NCBI RefSeq assembly: GCF_901764975.1
Contig: NZ_CABFKH010000002.1
Coordinates: 186,001-250,000 of the forward strand
DNA length: 64,000 nt
Source of the DNA: Actinobacillus indolicus
GTDB taxonomy: Bacteria; Pseudomonadota; Gammaproteobacteria; Enterobacterales; Pasteurellaceae
Direction of reading: 5' to 3'
Part shown: positions 20,001 through 32,412 of the stretch, piece after piece
How the letters are laid out: every line of letters starts with the position of its first letter
How positions within the stretch are numbered: the first letter of the stretch is position 1
The notes under the pieces: model-generated
What the model was told of the DNA's origin: nothing
The model's database searches: none
Seen by the model: the letters and a program-made list of their open reading frames with translations, nothing else
Position numbers and translations under genes: made by a program

Positions 20001-23000
20001 TCTCAATCACATCGCCTGGATTGATGACTTCGTCAGTGCCAGATACTTTCTCACCGCCATTTGCAGATGACTTCAGAGTAAAGCCTGAGCTGTTGATAGC
20101 GTCAGCTAAAGTAGTAGTGTTAACTAGCTTGTTCTCGTCACCTTTAGCAACAGTTGTCGTGCCGTCACCATTGGTAGTACCGTTGGTTACGTTGCCAATC
20201 AATGCTGGGTCAGTTAGGTTAACATCAACTTGGATTTTGTTCACTGTACCATCAGTTTCTGACTTGATGGTTGTACCCACACCATCCAAAAACTCAACGG
20301 TATCATATGGCTTAACAAAGTCTAGATCGCCTTTGTCAGCTGTCTTCAGATTCCAACCAGCGTTTAGTACGTCGCCTAGTGTTGCTGCGTTAGTAGTAGT
20401 TGCTGTCGTAGGATCAAATGTACCTTTGGTAGTGTCAACAGGTAGTGTGGTATTTAGGTTAGAAATCGTACCACCGTTTGGACCGCTTGTGATAGTCACA
20501 GGGTTGGTTACTGTGTCGCTTGCGCCTACAGTGATTGAATCAGGGGCGATGGTAGTCCTATTCACACCGTCAGTAATTACTGTACTGTTGAATACTGGGT
20601 TCTCAGCCATTTGGATTTGGACTTGGTTGTCCGTTACCACAGTTTGGATGTTCTTGGCTGAATAAGTGCTATCGACTGCTGCATCTGTATTTTCAGCTAG
20701 TGTTTTATTAGTTTTTGAACCGATGATAGCTAGAGTTTCACCAAGCTGTTGTTGTGTACCGTCACCTGCTGCGTATTGTTTTTCTAGCAGTTCAGCGTCG
20801 GTATCTTTATTAGTATTGGCAGTGATGGTTAATGGTTTAGCTGCTTGTTCATAAACAAAGTATAGCTGTGAGCCGTTGATTGCGTCAGTTGAAGTTGCTG
20901 AAATACGACCTGCTGCCACATTGACAATTTGACGCTCTTTACCTTCAGAACCAACAGATACTACTGATGTTGGTGCTGTACCTGCAAATGTGCCATAAGT
21001 GATATTCGCAACCGTACCTTCAGTGGTTGGGTTAGCTGTTGTTGTAGTTGAACCACTACCTAGTGCCACTGCATCTGCGTGTGAAGCAACAGTATTAGCA
21101 CCCAATGTGGTTGCATTTGCAGCAGTAACTCTTGATTTATAACCAATTGCAATACCATCTACGGCTGATACAGATGACTCACGAGCCAATGCGATGCCGC
21201 GCAGTGCATCGGCTGTACTTGTCGCCGAAACGCCTGATACAATTGAATCTTTACCATATGCCTTAGCAAATGAACCAAGTGCAACTGCTTGTACGCCTGC
21301 TGCACCCGCTTGCTTACCAATCGCAACAGTGCCATTAGCCGACGAATCAGCAAAGTAACCGATTGCAATTGACGACGACAAACCTGTTGCTTTGGATGCA
21401 CCACCGATAGCGATGGTATATTCGTTGCCAGATGCATTTGCTTCAGAACCAATAGCCACAGATTGTTTCGCTGATGACGTTGCATTCAGACCCATTGCTG
21501 AAGATTCTTTACCTGATGCATTAGAGCCCATACCGAATGCATTGGCATAATCACCAGAAGCATTAGAACTACAACCAACAGCAGTTGTGTTTTGACCTGT
21601 TGCATTAGCTAGCTGACCAACAGCTGTAGCACCATAGTAAGCATAAGCATGGTCACCAATCGCTGTTGATGCACCTAGTGCAACTCGCTCATCATTGTGG
21701 GCAGTGGCATAGCCAGTACGTCTACCTGTTGCATATGTACCATTACCAATAGCAATAAAGCCTGTTGTAGAGCCATCTGTTTCAATGGTTGCATTAGTAC
21801 CGATAGCCACCGCACCAATAGCACCAAATGATGGTTGGGTGTTTACTTTTGCATTAGTACCGATTGCGATAGCACCATCATAAGATAGAGTATTGTTACC
21901 TAGAGCGATTGCTCCACCATTAGCAGTACCGCCAATTGCTGTTGAGTTATAACCATAAGCAATACCATAATTTGATGTAGAAATTGAGTTCACACCTGCA
22001 GTGGTCGCATATAGACCCTGTGCACCTGCTGCATCAGTGATGTAGCCAAGGTTGGTGGTTGCATTACCTGTACCTGCATTGGTACCGTTGTTGGTGTGGA
22101 AATAGATTTGACCAACTTGGTTATCTAACACGTCTAGAGCTGCATATAGCTGTGAGCCGTTGATAGCGTCAGTAGATACATTGGTGATTGCACCTGGTGC
22201 GACGTTCTTGATTTGACGCTCTGCACCCACTGAGCCGACAGATAGATACTGACCAGCATCTGTCACCTGACCTGCAAAGCCTGAGTAGGTCAATTTCGCT
22301 GCGCCTGAGCCGATGGTTACCGATTTAACGGTTTCTACAGCTTCTGGAGCGCCTGTTGTAACTTTTTTACCATCAACAGTTTTAGTGGTCACTTCAACTG
22401 AGCTGTCACCCAGTACGACTGAGCCATTAGTGCTTAATGCAGTGATATTATTACCTAGTGCAACTGAGCGCTCACCTGAGACATTGGCATTTGAGCCAAA
22501 GGCGATAGATGATACGCCAGTGCTAGTTACGGTGGCATTTGTACCGATAGCAACAGAGTTGTCTGCATATGCGGTTGCATTAGCACCGTAAGCAAGTGCA
22601 TTATCAGCTGCTGCGATAGCTACAGAACCAACTGCAGTTGCGTTGGTCGCATTTGCTTTGGCTTTATAACCTAGTGCGGTAGCATTCACTGCTAGAGCGT
22701 TTGAGCCTGTACCTACAGCGGTAGTATAGTTACCCTCTGCCACCGAACCTGCTGCGATTGCCACACCACCTTTTGTAGAAGTGATAGATGTGGAAGTTAA
22801 TGCATCGCCTGTTGGTGTAGTTTGATTACCAACTCGGGCACCAGCACCAATGGCGGTACCAAGCTCAGCACCCGCTTGTACAAATGCGGCTGTACCAAGT
22901 GCTGTACCGAACAATTCATTTGAATGTGCTTTTGCACCAATTGCCACAGAACCATCTTTGGCATAGGTGGTTTCATACCAGCTACTACCATTGATATTTT

Positions 23001-23841
23001 GGGTATTGCCCGCAATATCAGCACCAACCACATCTTTATACTTGTTTCGCAATGTAGCATTGGTGTAAATAGTGCCATAATCATTGCTACCAATTGCAAC
23101 CGATGCATGACCTGCTACAACCTGTGCACCGATAGCAATAGATTGGTCGCCGATTGCACGTGAGTCAAAGCCGATGGCGGTCGCTTCATTTGATTCAGAC
23201 CAGTTTGTTGCTGAAGAAGCTACAGCACCTGTTGCATCTGTAATACCTGCACGATACATTAGACGAGCTGGATCAAGGCTACCAGAATTGGTTGTATAAT
23301 CAGCATTTGTGTAGCTGACAGCAGAGCCCTCCGCAGCACCCGCATCTGTCAATAAGCCTGATAGTGAGTTACTACCAATTGCGGTAGAGCCCTTACTTGC
23401 ACCTTTAGACACATTACGCACCAATGCATCTGTACCAATAACAACTAAACCTTGGTTGTTAGTATTCACAGTTTGGTGCATGGTTGCTGAAGCGTTGGTA
23501 CCAATCACTACCGCATTTGCATTCATTGACGTTGCATTTTCACCAATGACAAGGGCACTATTTCTCCACTTTCCACCAACAGCCGCAACCGTTGTGCCAG
23601 AAGTTGCAGTACCTCCTGTACCACTAGCAGCAACCCCTGTAGTGCTATATCCACCACTACCAATTGCAGTTGCCGCATAAGCAGAAGTACCTGCAGTCGC
23701 TGCTGCTACTGCTACGGCTGCCGCTAGGGCTGTCTTAGCAGTCTTGACTGATTTTGTTTTGCCCTTTGAGCGAGACAATTCTGAAGTTGCCACCCAACTT
23801 TGCGTTGCGTGGTTCCAAATAACTTTAAATATTTTATTCAT
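17032..23841 (-). CDS. Giant trimeric autotransporter adhesin (YadA/Hia type)
   Basis: 2269-aa type Vc secreted adhesin. Order: extended signal peptide region ([18 protein letters not shown] at 1-18, hydrophobic core to a likely cleavage after A56); head repeats of the AIGxxA type to about residue 500; a first neck with [11 protein letters not shown] near 560; a second head with many AIG repeats; a second neck near 990; a long stalk with three copies of [13 protein letters not shown] followed by DFVKPYDTV; and a C-terminal YadA anchor of about 100 residues ending GIGYQW. It should trimerise in the outer membrane and bind host surfaces or other cells. The leader carries two palindromes, a terminator follows, and the whole unit is bracketed by 125-bp direct repeats. 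Head and early-stalk codons (CTA for Leu) differ from the stalk end, suggesting a mosaic. Ligand unknown. Confidence 0.95.
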   Translation of the reverse strand: MNKIFKVIWNHATQSWVATSELSRSKGKTKSVKTAKTALAAAVAVAAATAGTSAYAATAIGSGGYSTTGVAASGTGGTATSGTTVAAVGGKWRNSALVIGENATSMNANAVVIGTNASATMHQTVNTNNQGLVVIGTDALVRNVSKGASKGSTAIGSNSLSGLLTDAGAAEGSAVSYTNADYTTNSGSLDPARLMYRAGITDATGAVASSATNWSESNEATAIGFDSRAIGDQSIAIGAQVVAGHASVAIGSNDYGTIYTNATLRNKYKDVVGADIAGNTQNINGSSWYETTYAKDGSVAIGAKAHSNELFGTALGTAAFVQAGAELGTAIGAGARVGNQTTPTGDALTSTSITSTKGGVAIAAGSVAEGNYTTAVGTGSNALAVNATALGYKAKANATNATAVGSVAIAAADNALAYGANATAYADNSVAIGTNATVTSTGVSSIAFGSNANVSGERSVALGNNITALSTNGSVVLGDSSVEVTTKTVDGKKVTTGAPEAVETVKSVTIGSGAAKLTYSGFAGQVTDAGQYLSVGSVGAERQIKNVAPGAITNVSTDAINGSQLYAALDVLDNQVGQIYFHTNNGTNAGTGNATTNLGYITDAAGAQGLYATTAGVNSISTSNYGIAYGYNSTAIGGTANGGAIALGNNTLSYDGAIAIGTNAKVNTQPSFGAIGAVAIGTNATIETDGSTTGFIAIGNGTYATGRRTGYATAHNDERVALGASTAIGDHAYAYYGATAVGQLANATGQNTTAVGCSSNASGDYANAFGMGSNASGKESSAMGLNATSSAKQSVAIGSEANASGNEYTIAIGGASKATGLSSSIAIGYFADSSANGTVAIGKQAGAAGVQAVALGSFAKAYGKDSIVSGVSATSTADALRGIALARESSVSAVDGIAIGYKSRVTAANATTLGANTVASHADAVALGSGSTTTTANPTTEGTVANITYGTFAGTAPTSVVSVGSEGKERQIVNVAAGRISATSTDAINGSQLYFVYEQAAKPLTITANTNKDTDAELLEKQYAAGDGTQQQLGETLAIIGSKTNKTLAENTDAAVDSTYSAKNIQTVVTDNQVQIQMAENPVFNSTVITDGVNRTTIAPDSITVGASDTVTNPVTITSGPNGGTISNLNTTLPVDTTKGTFDPTTATTTNAATLGDVLNAGWNLKTADKGDLDFVKPYDTVEFLDGVGTTIKSETDGTVNKIQVDVNLTDPALIGNVTNGTTNGDGTTTVAKGDENKLVNTTTLADAINSSGFTLKSSANGGEKVSGTDEVINPGDVIEMVAGKNMTVKQEADGKITYSTKDSVEFTNVNVTSSLPTTSINVGEAGKKAATDLLDLTTAEPNAVVTAKDLANYGWVAATPNNNYDAAVKNANQVNFIGDGGVVVEGANNATTGQYDVVVKLEDAGVIKLNPPGEGSTVPAGSLAVADNPTGFVTAKNVVDMVNASGWNTNSTTATGGATNTLVNPGEQVNFEAGKNMVVTQNVTKDANGADVISYTYATKDDVTFNSTTVGGNEITYTDKAGNPVTKNEAGDFVDAAGNVVDPADVTTKVDNPITIGTVDGKNVISNLTSTLPNTTSIGDAPTTTAPNKADGTPFTAKDAQDLVNTAGNNAATLGDVLNAGWNLKVNNEAVDFVKPYDTVAFVNGTGTTARVEFTNGTQSNITFDVNVDNETTEITYTTADGKTVYLQPDGSYNTARDGKGDKVEPSKITGSQISAILPTTTVDGKQVGGDIKFGDTATANVTTNDAGDIVVNVNTGTSSVSNGTTTDKDGNIIPAGKAVVTEGDTDKVATVGDIINTINNVYHSVNSAVVKDTNGQSTYVKNADSQINAGDTVNYNAGQNIKISGQGNVIEIATTENVTFSNAVVNQTLSLGDVTKPGAPVVNMTAVNADTPVGVENGDITPAVNMGGATFTNLAPNLPTTVSTGDAATSTTSQAAPTVTPEQMTNAATLGDVLNAGWNLQENGTAKDFVKPYDTVNFVNGTGTTANITTDGNVSNVTYNVNVDNQTTEITYADSNGNTITKNADGSYTDAAGNQYVGPVTSQVSAKTSPLTNNVDGTVNTPANPKALATAGDVANAINNSGFTLTTSASAGEVSGTSKELVKPGKTVTVDAGKNISVTQNAGTITVATKKDVEFDSVKAGPVTINSSGINAGGTKITNVAPGKDGTDAVNVNQLKQVAGDIHNKINRNNKDLRAGIAGANAAAGLPQVYIPGKSMVAASAGTFKGQSALAVGYSRASDNGKLILKLQGNANTRGDVGGSVGIGYQW

Positions 23842-23879
23842 TTAAGTTCCTAATGAACTAAAAGTTAATACACATTAAC

Positions 23880-23905
23880 CATGATTCAAGGTATATTGAA
23901 CCATG
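23880..23905. promoter_or_regulatory. Inverted repeat in the adhesin leader
   Basis: CATGATTCAA-GGTATA-TTGAACCATG: 10-bp arms with one mismatch, about 40-64 bp before the adhesin start codon. Could be an operator or an mRNA stem controlling expression. Confidence 0.55.
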
Positions 23906-23914
23906 CACTAAGAT

Positions 23915-23940
23915 TTCATTCGCCGTTAAGACGGATGAAT
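23915..23940. promoter_or_regulatory. Second hairpin in the adhesin leader
   Basis: Core CCGT-TAAG-ACGG with outer TTCATT / GATGAA pairing imperfectly. It lies just beyond the first palindrome, so the long 5' leader is structured. Confidence 0.4.
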
Positions 23941-24113
23941 TTTCAGATTTAAATACATGTCTGACCATACTACTATAACGAAACAAAAAAAATATAGCAA
24001 ACACCTAAACAATTTATTACATTTCTATAAATAACTCGCCAAATCACTCACTAAACAAAGAGAAAAAGCAAAAACAAAATTTACAATTCATTTTTAGTTC
24101 ATCTCCCTCCTGT

Positions 24114-24238
24114 AGCCCTCTCCCTCCGCAAATTCTGGCGAATTTGCTCCACCCAATACTCGCTACGCTCGCTCCTTCGGAGCCGTCGGCAGAGCCGACG
24201 TTCAAATGCAAAGCATTTGTCCCGCAAGCGGGAGAGGG
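24114..24238. repeat. Modular palindromic repeat, right copy
   Basis: Direct copy of 16,845-16,969 with intact inverted ends CCCTCTCCC / GGGAGAGGG. It lies upstream of the adhesin leader, so the two copies enclose the gene, its leader and its terminator. The 543-bp gap 23,842-24,385 contains the adhesin leader, about 110 bp of AT-rich sequence in which I see nothing, this repeat, a related palindrome and the cysS terminator. Confidence 0.8.
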
Positions 24239-24269
24239 GAATGTACAACTTGATAACATCGTTTACACT

Positions 24270-24333
24270 CTCACCCGCTTGCGGGAGAGAGACAGCTCAA
24301 AATAGCGTCAGGCTATTTTGAGCAGAGAGAGGG
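24270..24333. repeat. Related palindromic element
   Basis: Starts CTCTCACCCGC and ends AGAGAGGG, like the 125-bp repeat, but has a different interior: CCCGC-TT-GCGGG and the perfect 12-bp arms GCTCAAAATAGC-GTCAG-GCTATTTTGAGC (24,295-24,323). Suggests a family of modular elements with exchangeable hairpins. Confidence 0.65.
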
Positions 24334-24334
24334 C

Positions 24335-24371
24335 AAAAAATGGCACAGGTTGAAAACCTGTGCCATTTTTT
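24335..24371. terminator. cysS terminator
   Basis: Perfect 17-bp stem (AAAAAATGGCACAGGTT and its complement) around a GAA loop, with A and T runs on both sides. It lies 15 bp after the cysS stop codon on the minus strand. Confidence 0.92.
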
Positions 24372-24385
24372 GCAAATTTAAAACA

Positions 24386-25765
24386 TTATGCCTTACGCCA
24401 TGTGGTGCCATTTGCACCGTCTTCAAGCACAATGCCCATTGCGGTGAGCTTATTGCGTGCCTCATCGGCTGCGGCCCAGTTTTTGCTGGCTCTTGCTTCG
24501 TTGCGTTGTTTAATTAACGCTTCGATTTCTGCGACTTCATCGTTATTTGCATCGCCTTGTAAGAAGGTGTACGGATCTTGCTCTAATAAACCCAGTACGC
24601 CTGCAAGTTGTTTTAAACGTGCAGCAAGTTTGTTTGCCTCCGCCTGATTTTCCGCTTTGAGTTTATTGATTTCACGAGCTAATTCAAATAACACCGCGAG
24701 TGCTCCAGGCGTATTAAAATCATCATCCATAGACTCTTTGAAAGCGGTCACATATTGATCGTTTTCTGCAAGTTCAACATTCCAGTCACAGCCACGCAAT
24801 GCCGTATATAAACGCTCTAACGCTTTGCGAGCCAAGCCGATATTTTCTTCGCTGTAATCCAATAAGCTACGGTATTGTGCGGTTAAGAAGAAGTAGCGAA
24901 CACTTTCACAATCATATTTGTTTAAAATATCACGAATGGTGAAGAAGTTATTAAGCGATTTTGACATCTTCTCTTCGTTGATCGTAAGCATTCCCGTGTG
25001 TAGCCAATAATTCACATAGTCGTCACCGTGAGCGCAGCAAGATTGTGCGATCTCGTTTTCGTGGTGTGGGAACATTAAGTCCGAACCGCCACCGTGAATG
25101 TCAAAATGGTTGCCTAACTCTTTGCTGTTCATCGCCGAACATTCGATATGCCAACCCGGGCGACCTTTGCCCCAAGGGGAATCCCAGCTTGGTTCGTTCG
25201 CTTTCGACATTTTCCATAATACGAAATCCATCGGGTTGCGTTTGACTGACTTAATTTCAACCCTTGCTCCAGCTTGAAGCTGTTCGAGATTTTGGCGAGA
25301 TAAGGCACCGTATTTTTGGAAAGATTCAACATTGAACATCACATCACCATCTTCTGCCACATAAGCGTGACCTTTCGCTAAGAGTTTTTCAACCATCGCA
25401 ATAATTTCAGGGATATGTTGCGTTGCACGAGGTTCAACATCAGGGCGAAGGATATTTAACGCATCAAAGTCTTTGTGCATTTCGGTAATCATACGATCAA
25501 CAAGCTGATCGCAAGTTTCATTATTTTCCAATGAGCGTTTGATAATTTTGTCATCCACATCGGTAATATTACGCACATAGCGTAAGTTATAACCGAGATA
25601 GCGAAGGTAACGTGCGATTACGTCAAAAGAAACAAAAGTCCGCCCGTGCCCAAAGTGACAGAGATCGTAAACCGTGACACCACAGACATACATTCCAACG
25701 TGATCAGGGTGGATAGGTTTAAATTCTTCTTTTTCACGTTTTAAGGTGTTATAAATTTTGAGCAT
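24386..25765 (-). CDS. cysS: Cysteinyl-tRNA synthetase
   Basis: Class I aminoacyl-tRNA synthetase charging tRNA-Cys. The zinc ligand C28 lies in [10 protein letters not shown], the HIGH-type motif is HFGH (37-40), and the KMSKS loop is in [10 protein letters not shown] near 266-270. Length 459 aa from the start at 25,765 (MLKIYNT), close to the E. coli 461; AGAGGA lies 4-5 bases before that ATG, so the longer frame (six extra residues) is not used. Monocistronic, with a strong terminator and a structured region in its upstream leader or promoter zone. Confidence 0.97.
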   Translation of the reverse strand: MLKIYNTLKREKEEFKPIHPDHVGMYVCGVTVYDLCHFGHGRTFVSFDVIARYLRYLGYNLRYVRNITDVDDKIIKRSLENNETCDQLVDRMITEMHKDFDALNILRPDVEPRATQHIPEIIAMVEKLLAKGHAYVAEDGDVMFNVESFQKYGALSRQNLEQLQAGARVEIKSVKRNPMDFVLWKMSKANEPSWDSPWGKGRPGWHIECSAMNSKELGNHFDIHGGGSDLMFPHHENEIAQSCCAHGDDYVNYWLHTGMLTINEEKMSKSLNNFFTIRDILNKYDCESVRYFFLTAQYRSLLDYSEENIGLARKALERLYTALRGCDWNVELAENDQYVTAFKESMDDDFNTPGALAVLFELAREINKLKAENQAEANKLAARLKQLAGVLGLLEQDPYTFLQGDANNDEVAEIEALIKQRNEARASKNWAAADEARNKLTAMGIVLEDGANGTTWRKA

Positions 25766-25804
25766 AGGTTCCTCTTGTTCCAAGTATTTTGTCTTATTTT
25801 ACAC

Positions 25805-25856
25805 AGCACCAAAGGTGCTGACTTATGCTTAACCTTGTACGGTTCTACCGTGCAAG
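25805..25856. promoter_or_regulatory. Double hairpin upstream of cysS/ppiB
   Basis: Two stems in a row: AGCACC-AAA-GGTGCT (25,805-25,819) and CTTGTACGGT-TCT-ACCGTGCAAG (25,834-25,856, one T-G wobble). In the cysS mRNA they would lie in the 5' leader about 40-90 bases before the ATG. The role is unknown; a leader element or a small repeat are both possible. Confidence 0.5.
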
Positions 25857-25901
25857 TCCCACAAAATTCTAACAAACAAGCGGTCTGTTTTGGGAAAAAT
25901 T

Positions 25902-25930
25902 TTGCAATTTCTGTCAAACTTTTTAATAAT
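25902..25930 (+). promoter_or_regulatory. Probable ppiB promoter
   Basis: TTGCAA (25,902-25,907), 17-bp spacer, AATAAT (25,925-25,930). The ribosome site AAGGA lies 7-8 bases before the ppiB ATG. Confidence 0.45.
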
Positions 25931-25970
25931 AGCACTCAAAATTTCTTTCAATCCCTACAAGGAATAATAA

Positions 25971-26480
25971 ATGATTACATTACATACCAATTTTGGTGAT
26001 ATTAAAATCGCTTTAAATTATGAAAAAGCACCAATTACCGCAGAAAACTTTGAAACCTACTGTAAAGACGGTTTCTATAATGGCACGATTTTCCACCGTG
26101 TGATTGATGGTTTTATGATTCAAGGTGGCGGTATGGAAGTGGGTATGGTAGAAAAAACGACTCGCGCACCAATTCAAAATGAAGCAAGTAACGGTTTAAG
26201 CAATAAACGTGGCACACTTGCGATGGCTCGTACTTCAGATCCACACTCTGCTTCAGCACAGTTCTTTATTAACGTGGCAGATAATACCTTCTTAGATTAC
26301 CGTTCAAAAGAGATGTTCGGTAAAACTGTAGTTCAGGAATGGGGCTATGCGGTCTTTGGTGAAGTGGTTGAAGGCATGGATGTTGTCGATAAAATCAAAG
26401 GCGTAAAAACAGGTAACAAAGGCTGGCACGCGGATGTACCAAAAGAAGATGTGATCATTAACTCTGTCACTGTTGATTAA
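25971..26480 (+). CDS. ppiB: Peptidyl-prolyl cis-trans isomerase B (cytoplasmic cyclophilin)
   Basis: Cyclophilin that catalyses proline isomerisation during folding. It has no signal peptide, so it is the cytoplasmic form. Family motifs [13 protein letters not shown] (about 41-53) and [18 protein letters not shown] (about 84-101) contain the catalytic Arg and the Gln/Phe pocket. 169 aa compared with 164 in E. coli. Divergent from cysS, as in several gammaproteobacteria. A terminator built from an uptake signal follows. Confidence 0.95.
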   Translation: MITLHTNFGDIKIALNYEKAPITAENFETYCKDGFYNGTIFHRVIDGFMIQGGGMEVGMVEKTTRAPIQNEASNGLSNKRGTLAMARTSDPHSASAQFFINVADNTFLDYRSKEMFGKTVVQEWGYAVFGEVVEGMDVVDKIKGVKTGNKGWHADVPKEDVIINSVTVD

Positions 26481-26487
26481 TTTTCCG

Positions 26488-26520
26488 AACGACTGCTTGG
26501 TAACAAGCGGTCGTTTTTTT
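26488..26520 (+). terminator. ppiB terminator containing an uptake signal
   Basis: Stem AACGACTGCTTG-GTAA-CAAGCGGTCGTT followed by TTTTTT; the right arm contains ACAAGCGGT (26,503-26,511) and the left arm is its near complement. Confidence 0.88.
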
Positions 26521-26545
26521 CATTTGTTTTACAAAGGACATTATT

Positions 26546-28498
26546 ATGAACTTTAAACTTTCTTGTGCAGCATTAGCTGTTTCTTCGTTTATTTCTGTTA
26601 ACGCATTCGCTGCGGATATTCAATTCCGTGTGATTGAAACATCTGATATTCACACCAATTTAACGGACTTTGATTACTACAAAGATAAACAAGATGCAAA
26701 ATATGGCTTAACTCGTTCTGCTACCTTAATTAAACAGGCAAAAGCTGAAGTGCCAAATAGCATTTATGTCGATAATGGTGATTTAATCCAAGGCGCGCCA
26801 ATCGGTGACTATATTTCTAATAAAGGCTTGAAAGAGAAAGATGCACACCCTAGCTATATCGCACTTGAATATTTAGATGTTGTCGCAAGTACATTAGGTA
26901 ACCATGAATTTAACTATGGTTTAGATTTTTTAGATACCGCATTAAAAAATACGAAAGTGCCGGTTTTAAGTGCTAATGTGCTTGATCCAAAAACCAATGA
27001 ACCGAAATATACGCCGTATCTCATTCAAGAACGTGAAATGACTGATACAGAAGGTAAAAAACATAAAATCAAAGTGGGGATTATCGGTTTTGTTCCACCA
27101 CAAATTTTAATTTGGGATAAAGCGAACCTTGAAGGCAAAGTGGTGGTAGCTGATATTGTTGAAACCGCAGAAAAATATGTGCCAAAAATGAAAGCGGAAG
27201 GTGCTGATGTCATTATTGCATTAAACCACAGCGGTTCAGGTTCTTTTGATAAACCTTATGAAAAAGGTCAAGAAAATACCACTGTCGCATTAAGTAATGT
27301 GAAAGGCATTGATGCAATTGCCTTTGGCCACTCTCACGGTCAATTCCCAGGCAAAGATTTTGAAGACAAAGCTGGCGTAGATATTGCAAAAGGTACAATC
27401 AACGGCACACCAGCAACAATGCCAGGTCAATTTGGTAGCCACATTGGTGTGATCGATTTAACCTTAAGTGATAAATCGGGTAAATGGCAAGTGGTAGACG
27501 GTAAAGCACAAATCCGTCCTATCTTTGATGGTAAAGAGAAAAAAGCATTAGTTGAAAACGATCAAGGTTTAGTAGATTTAATGAAACCTTACCACGATGC
27601 GACCCGTGAATTCGTCTCTCAACCTATCGGTAAATCTTCTGCAGATATGTATAGCTATCTCTCTTTAGTACAAGATGACCCAACGGTACAAATCGTGAGT
27701 CTTGCACAAAAAGATTATGTAGAAAAAGTAGTTCAGAATTTGCCTGAATTGAAAGGTATTCCTGTATTAAGTGCGGCTGCACCGTTTAAATCAGGTGGAC
27801 GTAAAAATGATGCCACCGCATTCGTTGAAGTGCCAAAAGGTGATTTAAGCTTCCGTAACGCAGCTGATCTTTATCTCTATCCAAATACTTTGGTGGCAGT
27901 CAAAGTCAATGGTGCAGAGTTAAAAGAGTGGTTAGAGTGCTCTGCAGGCATGTTTAATCAAATCGATCCAAATAGCACTGAACCACAAGGTTTAATCAAC
28001 TGGGATGGTTTCCGTACTTATAACTTTGATGTGATTGATGGTGTGAACTATCAAATCGATGTAACCAGCCCTGCTCGTTATGATTTAGATTGTAAATTGG
28101 TGAATGATAAAGGTGATCGTATCAAAGGCTTAACTTTCCAAGGTAAACCGGTTGATCCAAAAGCGGAATTCATTATTGCAACTAACAACTACCGTGCTTA
28201 CGGCGGTAAATTTGCGGGTACAGGTAGCGACCATGTTGTTTATGCATCTCCAGATGAAAACCGTCAAGTGTTAGCGAACTACATCACAGTGCAAACAAAA
28301 GAGAAAGGCCAAATCAATCCAAGTGCTGACAATAACTGGAAATTTGCACCAATTAATGACAAAGTCAATGTGTTCTTTGAAACTGCAAATAGCGATAAAG
28401 CCCAAGCCTTTATTAAAGAAAAAGCGACATTTGGACACAAATTCTTAAAACAAGATGATGCTGGTTTTGGCGTGTATCAAATTGATATGAGCAAGTAA
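26546..28498 (+). CDS. cpdB: 2',3'-cyclic-nucleotide 2'-phosphodiesterase/3'-nucleotidase
   Basis: Periplasmic bifunctional enzyme that hydrolyses 2',3'-cyclic nucleotides and 3'-nucleotides, salvaging nucleosides from RNA breakdown. Signal peptide with likely cleavage after A22 (AFA-AD). Metallophosphatase motifs in order: SDIHTN (D34, H36), [22 protein letters not shown], and GHSHGQFPG. The C-terminal 5'-nucleotidase domain follows (to residue 650). Length equals E. coli CpdB (647). Ribosome site AAAGGACATT before the ATG. Single gene with two terminators in series downstream. Confidence 0.95.
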   Translation: MNFKLSCAALAVSSFISVNAFAADIQFRVIETSDIHTNLTDFDYYKDKQDAKYGLTRSATLIKQAKAEVPNSIYVDNGDLIQGAPIGDYISNKGLKEKDAHPSYIALEYLDVVASTLGNHEFNYGLDFLDTALKNTKVPVLSANVLDPKTNEPKYTPYLIQEREMTDTEGKKHKIKVGIIGFVPPQILIWDKANLEGKVVVADIVETAEKYVPKMKAEGADVIIALNHSGSGSFDKPYEKGQENTTVALSNVKGIDAIAFGHSHGQFPGKDFEDKAGVDIAKGTINGTPATMPGQFGSHIGVIDLTLSDKSGKWQVVDGKAQIRPIFDGKEKKALVENDQGLVDLMKPYHDATREFVSQPIGKSSADMYSYLSLVQDDPTVQIVSLAQKDYVEKVVQNLPELKGIPVLSAAAPFKSGGRKNDATAFVEVPKGDLSFRNAADLYLYPNTLVAVKVNGAELKEWLECSAGMFNQIDPNSTEPQGLINWDGFRTYNFDVIDGVNYQIDVTSPARYDLDCKLVNDKGDRIKGLTFQGKPVDPKAEFIIATNNYRAYGGKFAGTGSDHVVYASPDENRQVLANYITVQTKEKGQINPSADNNWKFAPINDKVNVFFETANSDKAQAFIKEKATFGHKFLKQDDAGFGVYQIDMSK

Positions 28499-28507
28499 TT
28501 TTGAATA

Positions 28508-28529
28508 ACCGTGGGTGACCACGGTTTTG
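28508..28529 (+). terminator. First cpdB terminator
   Basis: ACCGTGG-GTGA-CCACGGT followed by TTTTGC, ten bases after the cpdB stop codon. The T run is short, so it may be leaky. Confidence 0.6.
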
Positions 28530-28565
28530 CAAATTTTTGCTCAAATCAGACCGCTTGTAAAAGCA

Positions 28566-28597
28566 AAAATCCCCGAACTATTCGGGGATTTTTTTAT
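28566..28597. terminator. Bidirectional terminator between cpdB and gdhA
   Basis: Perfect stem AAAATCCCCGAA-CTA-TTCGGGGATTTT between convergent genes, preceded by an uptake signal at 28,550-28,558. Confidence 0.9.
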
Positions 28598-28611
28598 CTT
28601 GTCAGTAGGGG

Positions 28612-29973
<1,362 letters not shown>

Positions 29974-30187
29974 TTAGATATTGTGTTTGGTTGTCGAAGT
30001 CTATCAGGCTCTTTTTTATTTGCAAATAGTCATTAAAAAAATTCATTCATAAAATTAAAAAAATTTAGCTCAATTGATTTATTTTTAATCAAAAAAGCAT
30101 ATTAGCTAAAAATTTATAAGAGAATAAACGGCAGATAGGGCAATTTGAGCTACAATTCGGCAATTATTTTTAACTAGGCAAAAGAAG

Positions 30188-30901
30188 ATGAATAACGTCG
30201 ATCAACAAGAAATTGCAAAATTTGAAAAAATGGCGAAAAGCTGGTGGGATCCTCAAGGGGATTTTAAACCGATTCACCTATTAAATCCGCTTAGAGTGGC
30301 TTATATCAATGAAAAGGCTGATGGGCTGTTTGGGAAAAAGGTACTTGATGTTGGCTGTGGTGGCGGTATTTTAAGTGAAGCAATGGCTCGTTTGGGTGCA
30401 CAAGTGACGGGGATTGATATGACAACAGAGCCCCTTGAAATTGCTAAACAACATGCGACACAAAGTGAATTAACCATTGATTATCGACAAACAACCATTG
30501 AAAATTTTTTGCAAGATCATACCTCTTGTCAACAAGAAAAATTTGATGTGATTACCTGTTTGGAAATGCTTGAGCATGTGCCAGATCCTTTATCTATTAT
30601 CCAAAGTTGCCAAGCCTTGCTCAAACCGAATGGCGTACTTTTTTTCTCGACCATTAACCGTACCTTAAAAGCTTATATGTTGGTGATTATTGGTGCAGAA
30701 TATGTGTTAAAAATGTTGCCGAAAGGGACTCATGAATTTGAGAAATTTATTAAACCAGCGGAACTGCTTGCATGGTGCGATCAAGCGAAATTAAGCTGTG
30801 ATGAAATGGTAGGCTATCATTTTAATCCGTTAACCGAAAAATTTTGGTTAAATAAAGATGTGAGTTGTAACTATATTGCGACATTACGGCATATCAAATA
30901 A
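30188..30901 (+). CDS. ubiG: Ubiquinone biosynthesis O-methyltransferase
   Basis: SAM-dependent methyltransferase that performs both O-methylations in ubiquinone synthesis. N-terminal [19 protein letters not shown] is diagnostic. The SAM motif LDVGCGGG is at 53-60, and [10 protein letters not shown] follows near 121. 237 aa compared with 240 in E. coli. The start codon is preceded by AAAGAAG and a TACAAT -10-like box at 30,151-30,156, without a clear -35. Divergent from gdhA across a very AT-rich 235-bp spacer. Confidence 0.95.
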   Translation: MNNVDQQEIAKFEKMAKSWWDPQGDFKPIHLLNPLRVAYINEKADGLFGKKVLDVGCGGGILSEAMARLGAQVTGIDMTTEPLEIAKQHATQSELTIDYRQTTIENFLQDHTSCQQEKFDVITCLEMLEHVPDPLSIIQSCQALLKPNGVLFFSTINRTLKAYMLVIIGAEYVLKMLPKGTHEFEKFIKPAELLAWCDQAKLSCDEMVGYHFNPLTEKFWLNKDVSCNYIATLRHIK

Positions 30902-30912
30902 ATAGGCTGTTT

Positions 30913-30934
30913 GGGCGGATACATCGATCCGCCC
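30913..30934. repeat. GC-rich palindrome after ubiG
   Basis: GGGCGGAT-ACATCG-ATCCGCCC, perfect 8-bp arms, 12 bases after the ubiG stop codon, no U-tract. Could end transcription weakly between the convergent ubiG and lipoprotein genes, but looks more like a dispersed GC-rich palindrome. Confidence 0.5.
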
Positions 30935-30948
30935 TTACAAATGTTAAG

Positions 30949-31179
30949 CTAACGACTTAATGTCACGGGCAACATCAAAGTATCTAAGACAAAGCTCAAA
31001 GGCAAATCAATTACCGCAACGACACTGAATATCCCGCCTTCTTGAATTGCTTGAAAATCTCTACTCACACCTGCATAAACGGAATAATCACTTTCTGCAA
31101 GACTAGTAATTGTGCCACAAGCGGTCAGATTCCCGATAAAAAATGCAAGAATGAGCCATTTACTGATCTGTTTTTTCAT
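30949..31179 (-). CDS. YceK-like small lipoprotein (DUF1375)
   Basis: 76-aa predicted lipoprotein: signal MKKQISKWLILAFFIGNLTAC with lipobox LTAC, then a short domain with VVAVIDLPLSFVLDTLMLP, which matches the YceK/DUF1375 pattern DLPxSxxxDTLxLP. Likely outer-membrane anchored; function unknown. I chose the ATG at 31,179 because the signal sequence starts there; a start six codons upstream is possible. An uptake signal encoded within (31,117-31,125) covers the lipobox region. Lies between ubiG and leuB on the opposite strand. Confidence 0.75.
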   Translation of the reverse strand: MKKQISKWLILAFFIGNLTACGTITSLAESDYSVYAGVSRDFQAIQEGGIFSVVAVIDLPLSFVLDTLMLPVTLSR

Positions 31180-31293
31180 TTTTCTACCAAAATTCATTTA
31201 ATTACGCATATCATACCGAATAATTAACAAAAACCGATCCATTTCTTTGCAAAATGTTTTATATTACAAACTTTCTTTATTTCAATTATTTGA

Positions 31294-32379
<1,086 letters not shown>

Positions 32380-32382
32380 ACA

Positions 32383-32412
32383 AAAAAGCGGTCTGAGACC
32401 GCTTTTTCCTTT
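32383..32412. terminator. Bidirectional terminator between leuB and cydC
   Basis: AAAAAGCGGTC-TGA-GACCGCTTTTT between convergent stop codons; the arms contain AAGCGGTC, the inner part of the uptake signal. Confidence 0.9.

Noticed and set aside
19073-20854. Several long frames antisense to the adhesin
   Set aside because: Repetitive Gly/Ala/Thr/Val-rich coding sequence leaves open frames on the other strand; no ribosome sites or family motifs.
24044-24259. 71-aa frame on the minus strand
   Set aside because: It runs through the 125-bp palindromic repeat; the peptide has no family resemblance and no ribosome site.
30074-30092. FNR-like site TTGATT-N7-AATCAA between gdhA and ubiG
   Set aside because: The spacing between TTGAT and ATCAA is 9 bp instead of 4, so it does not fit FNR; it is a plain AT-rich palindrome.
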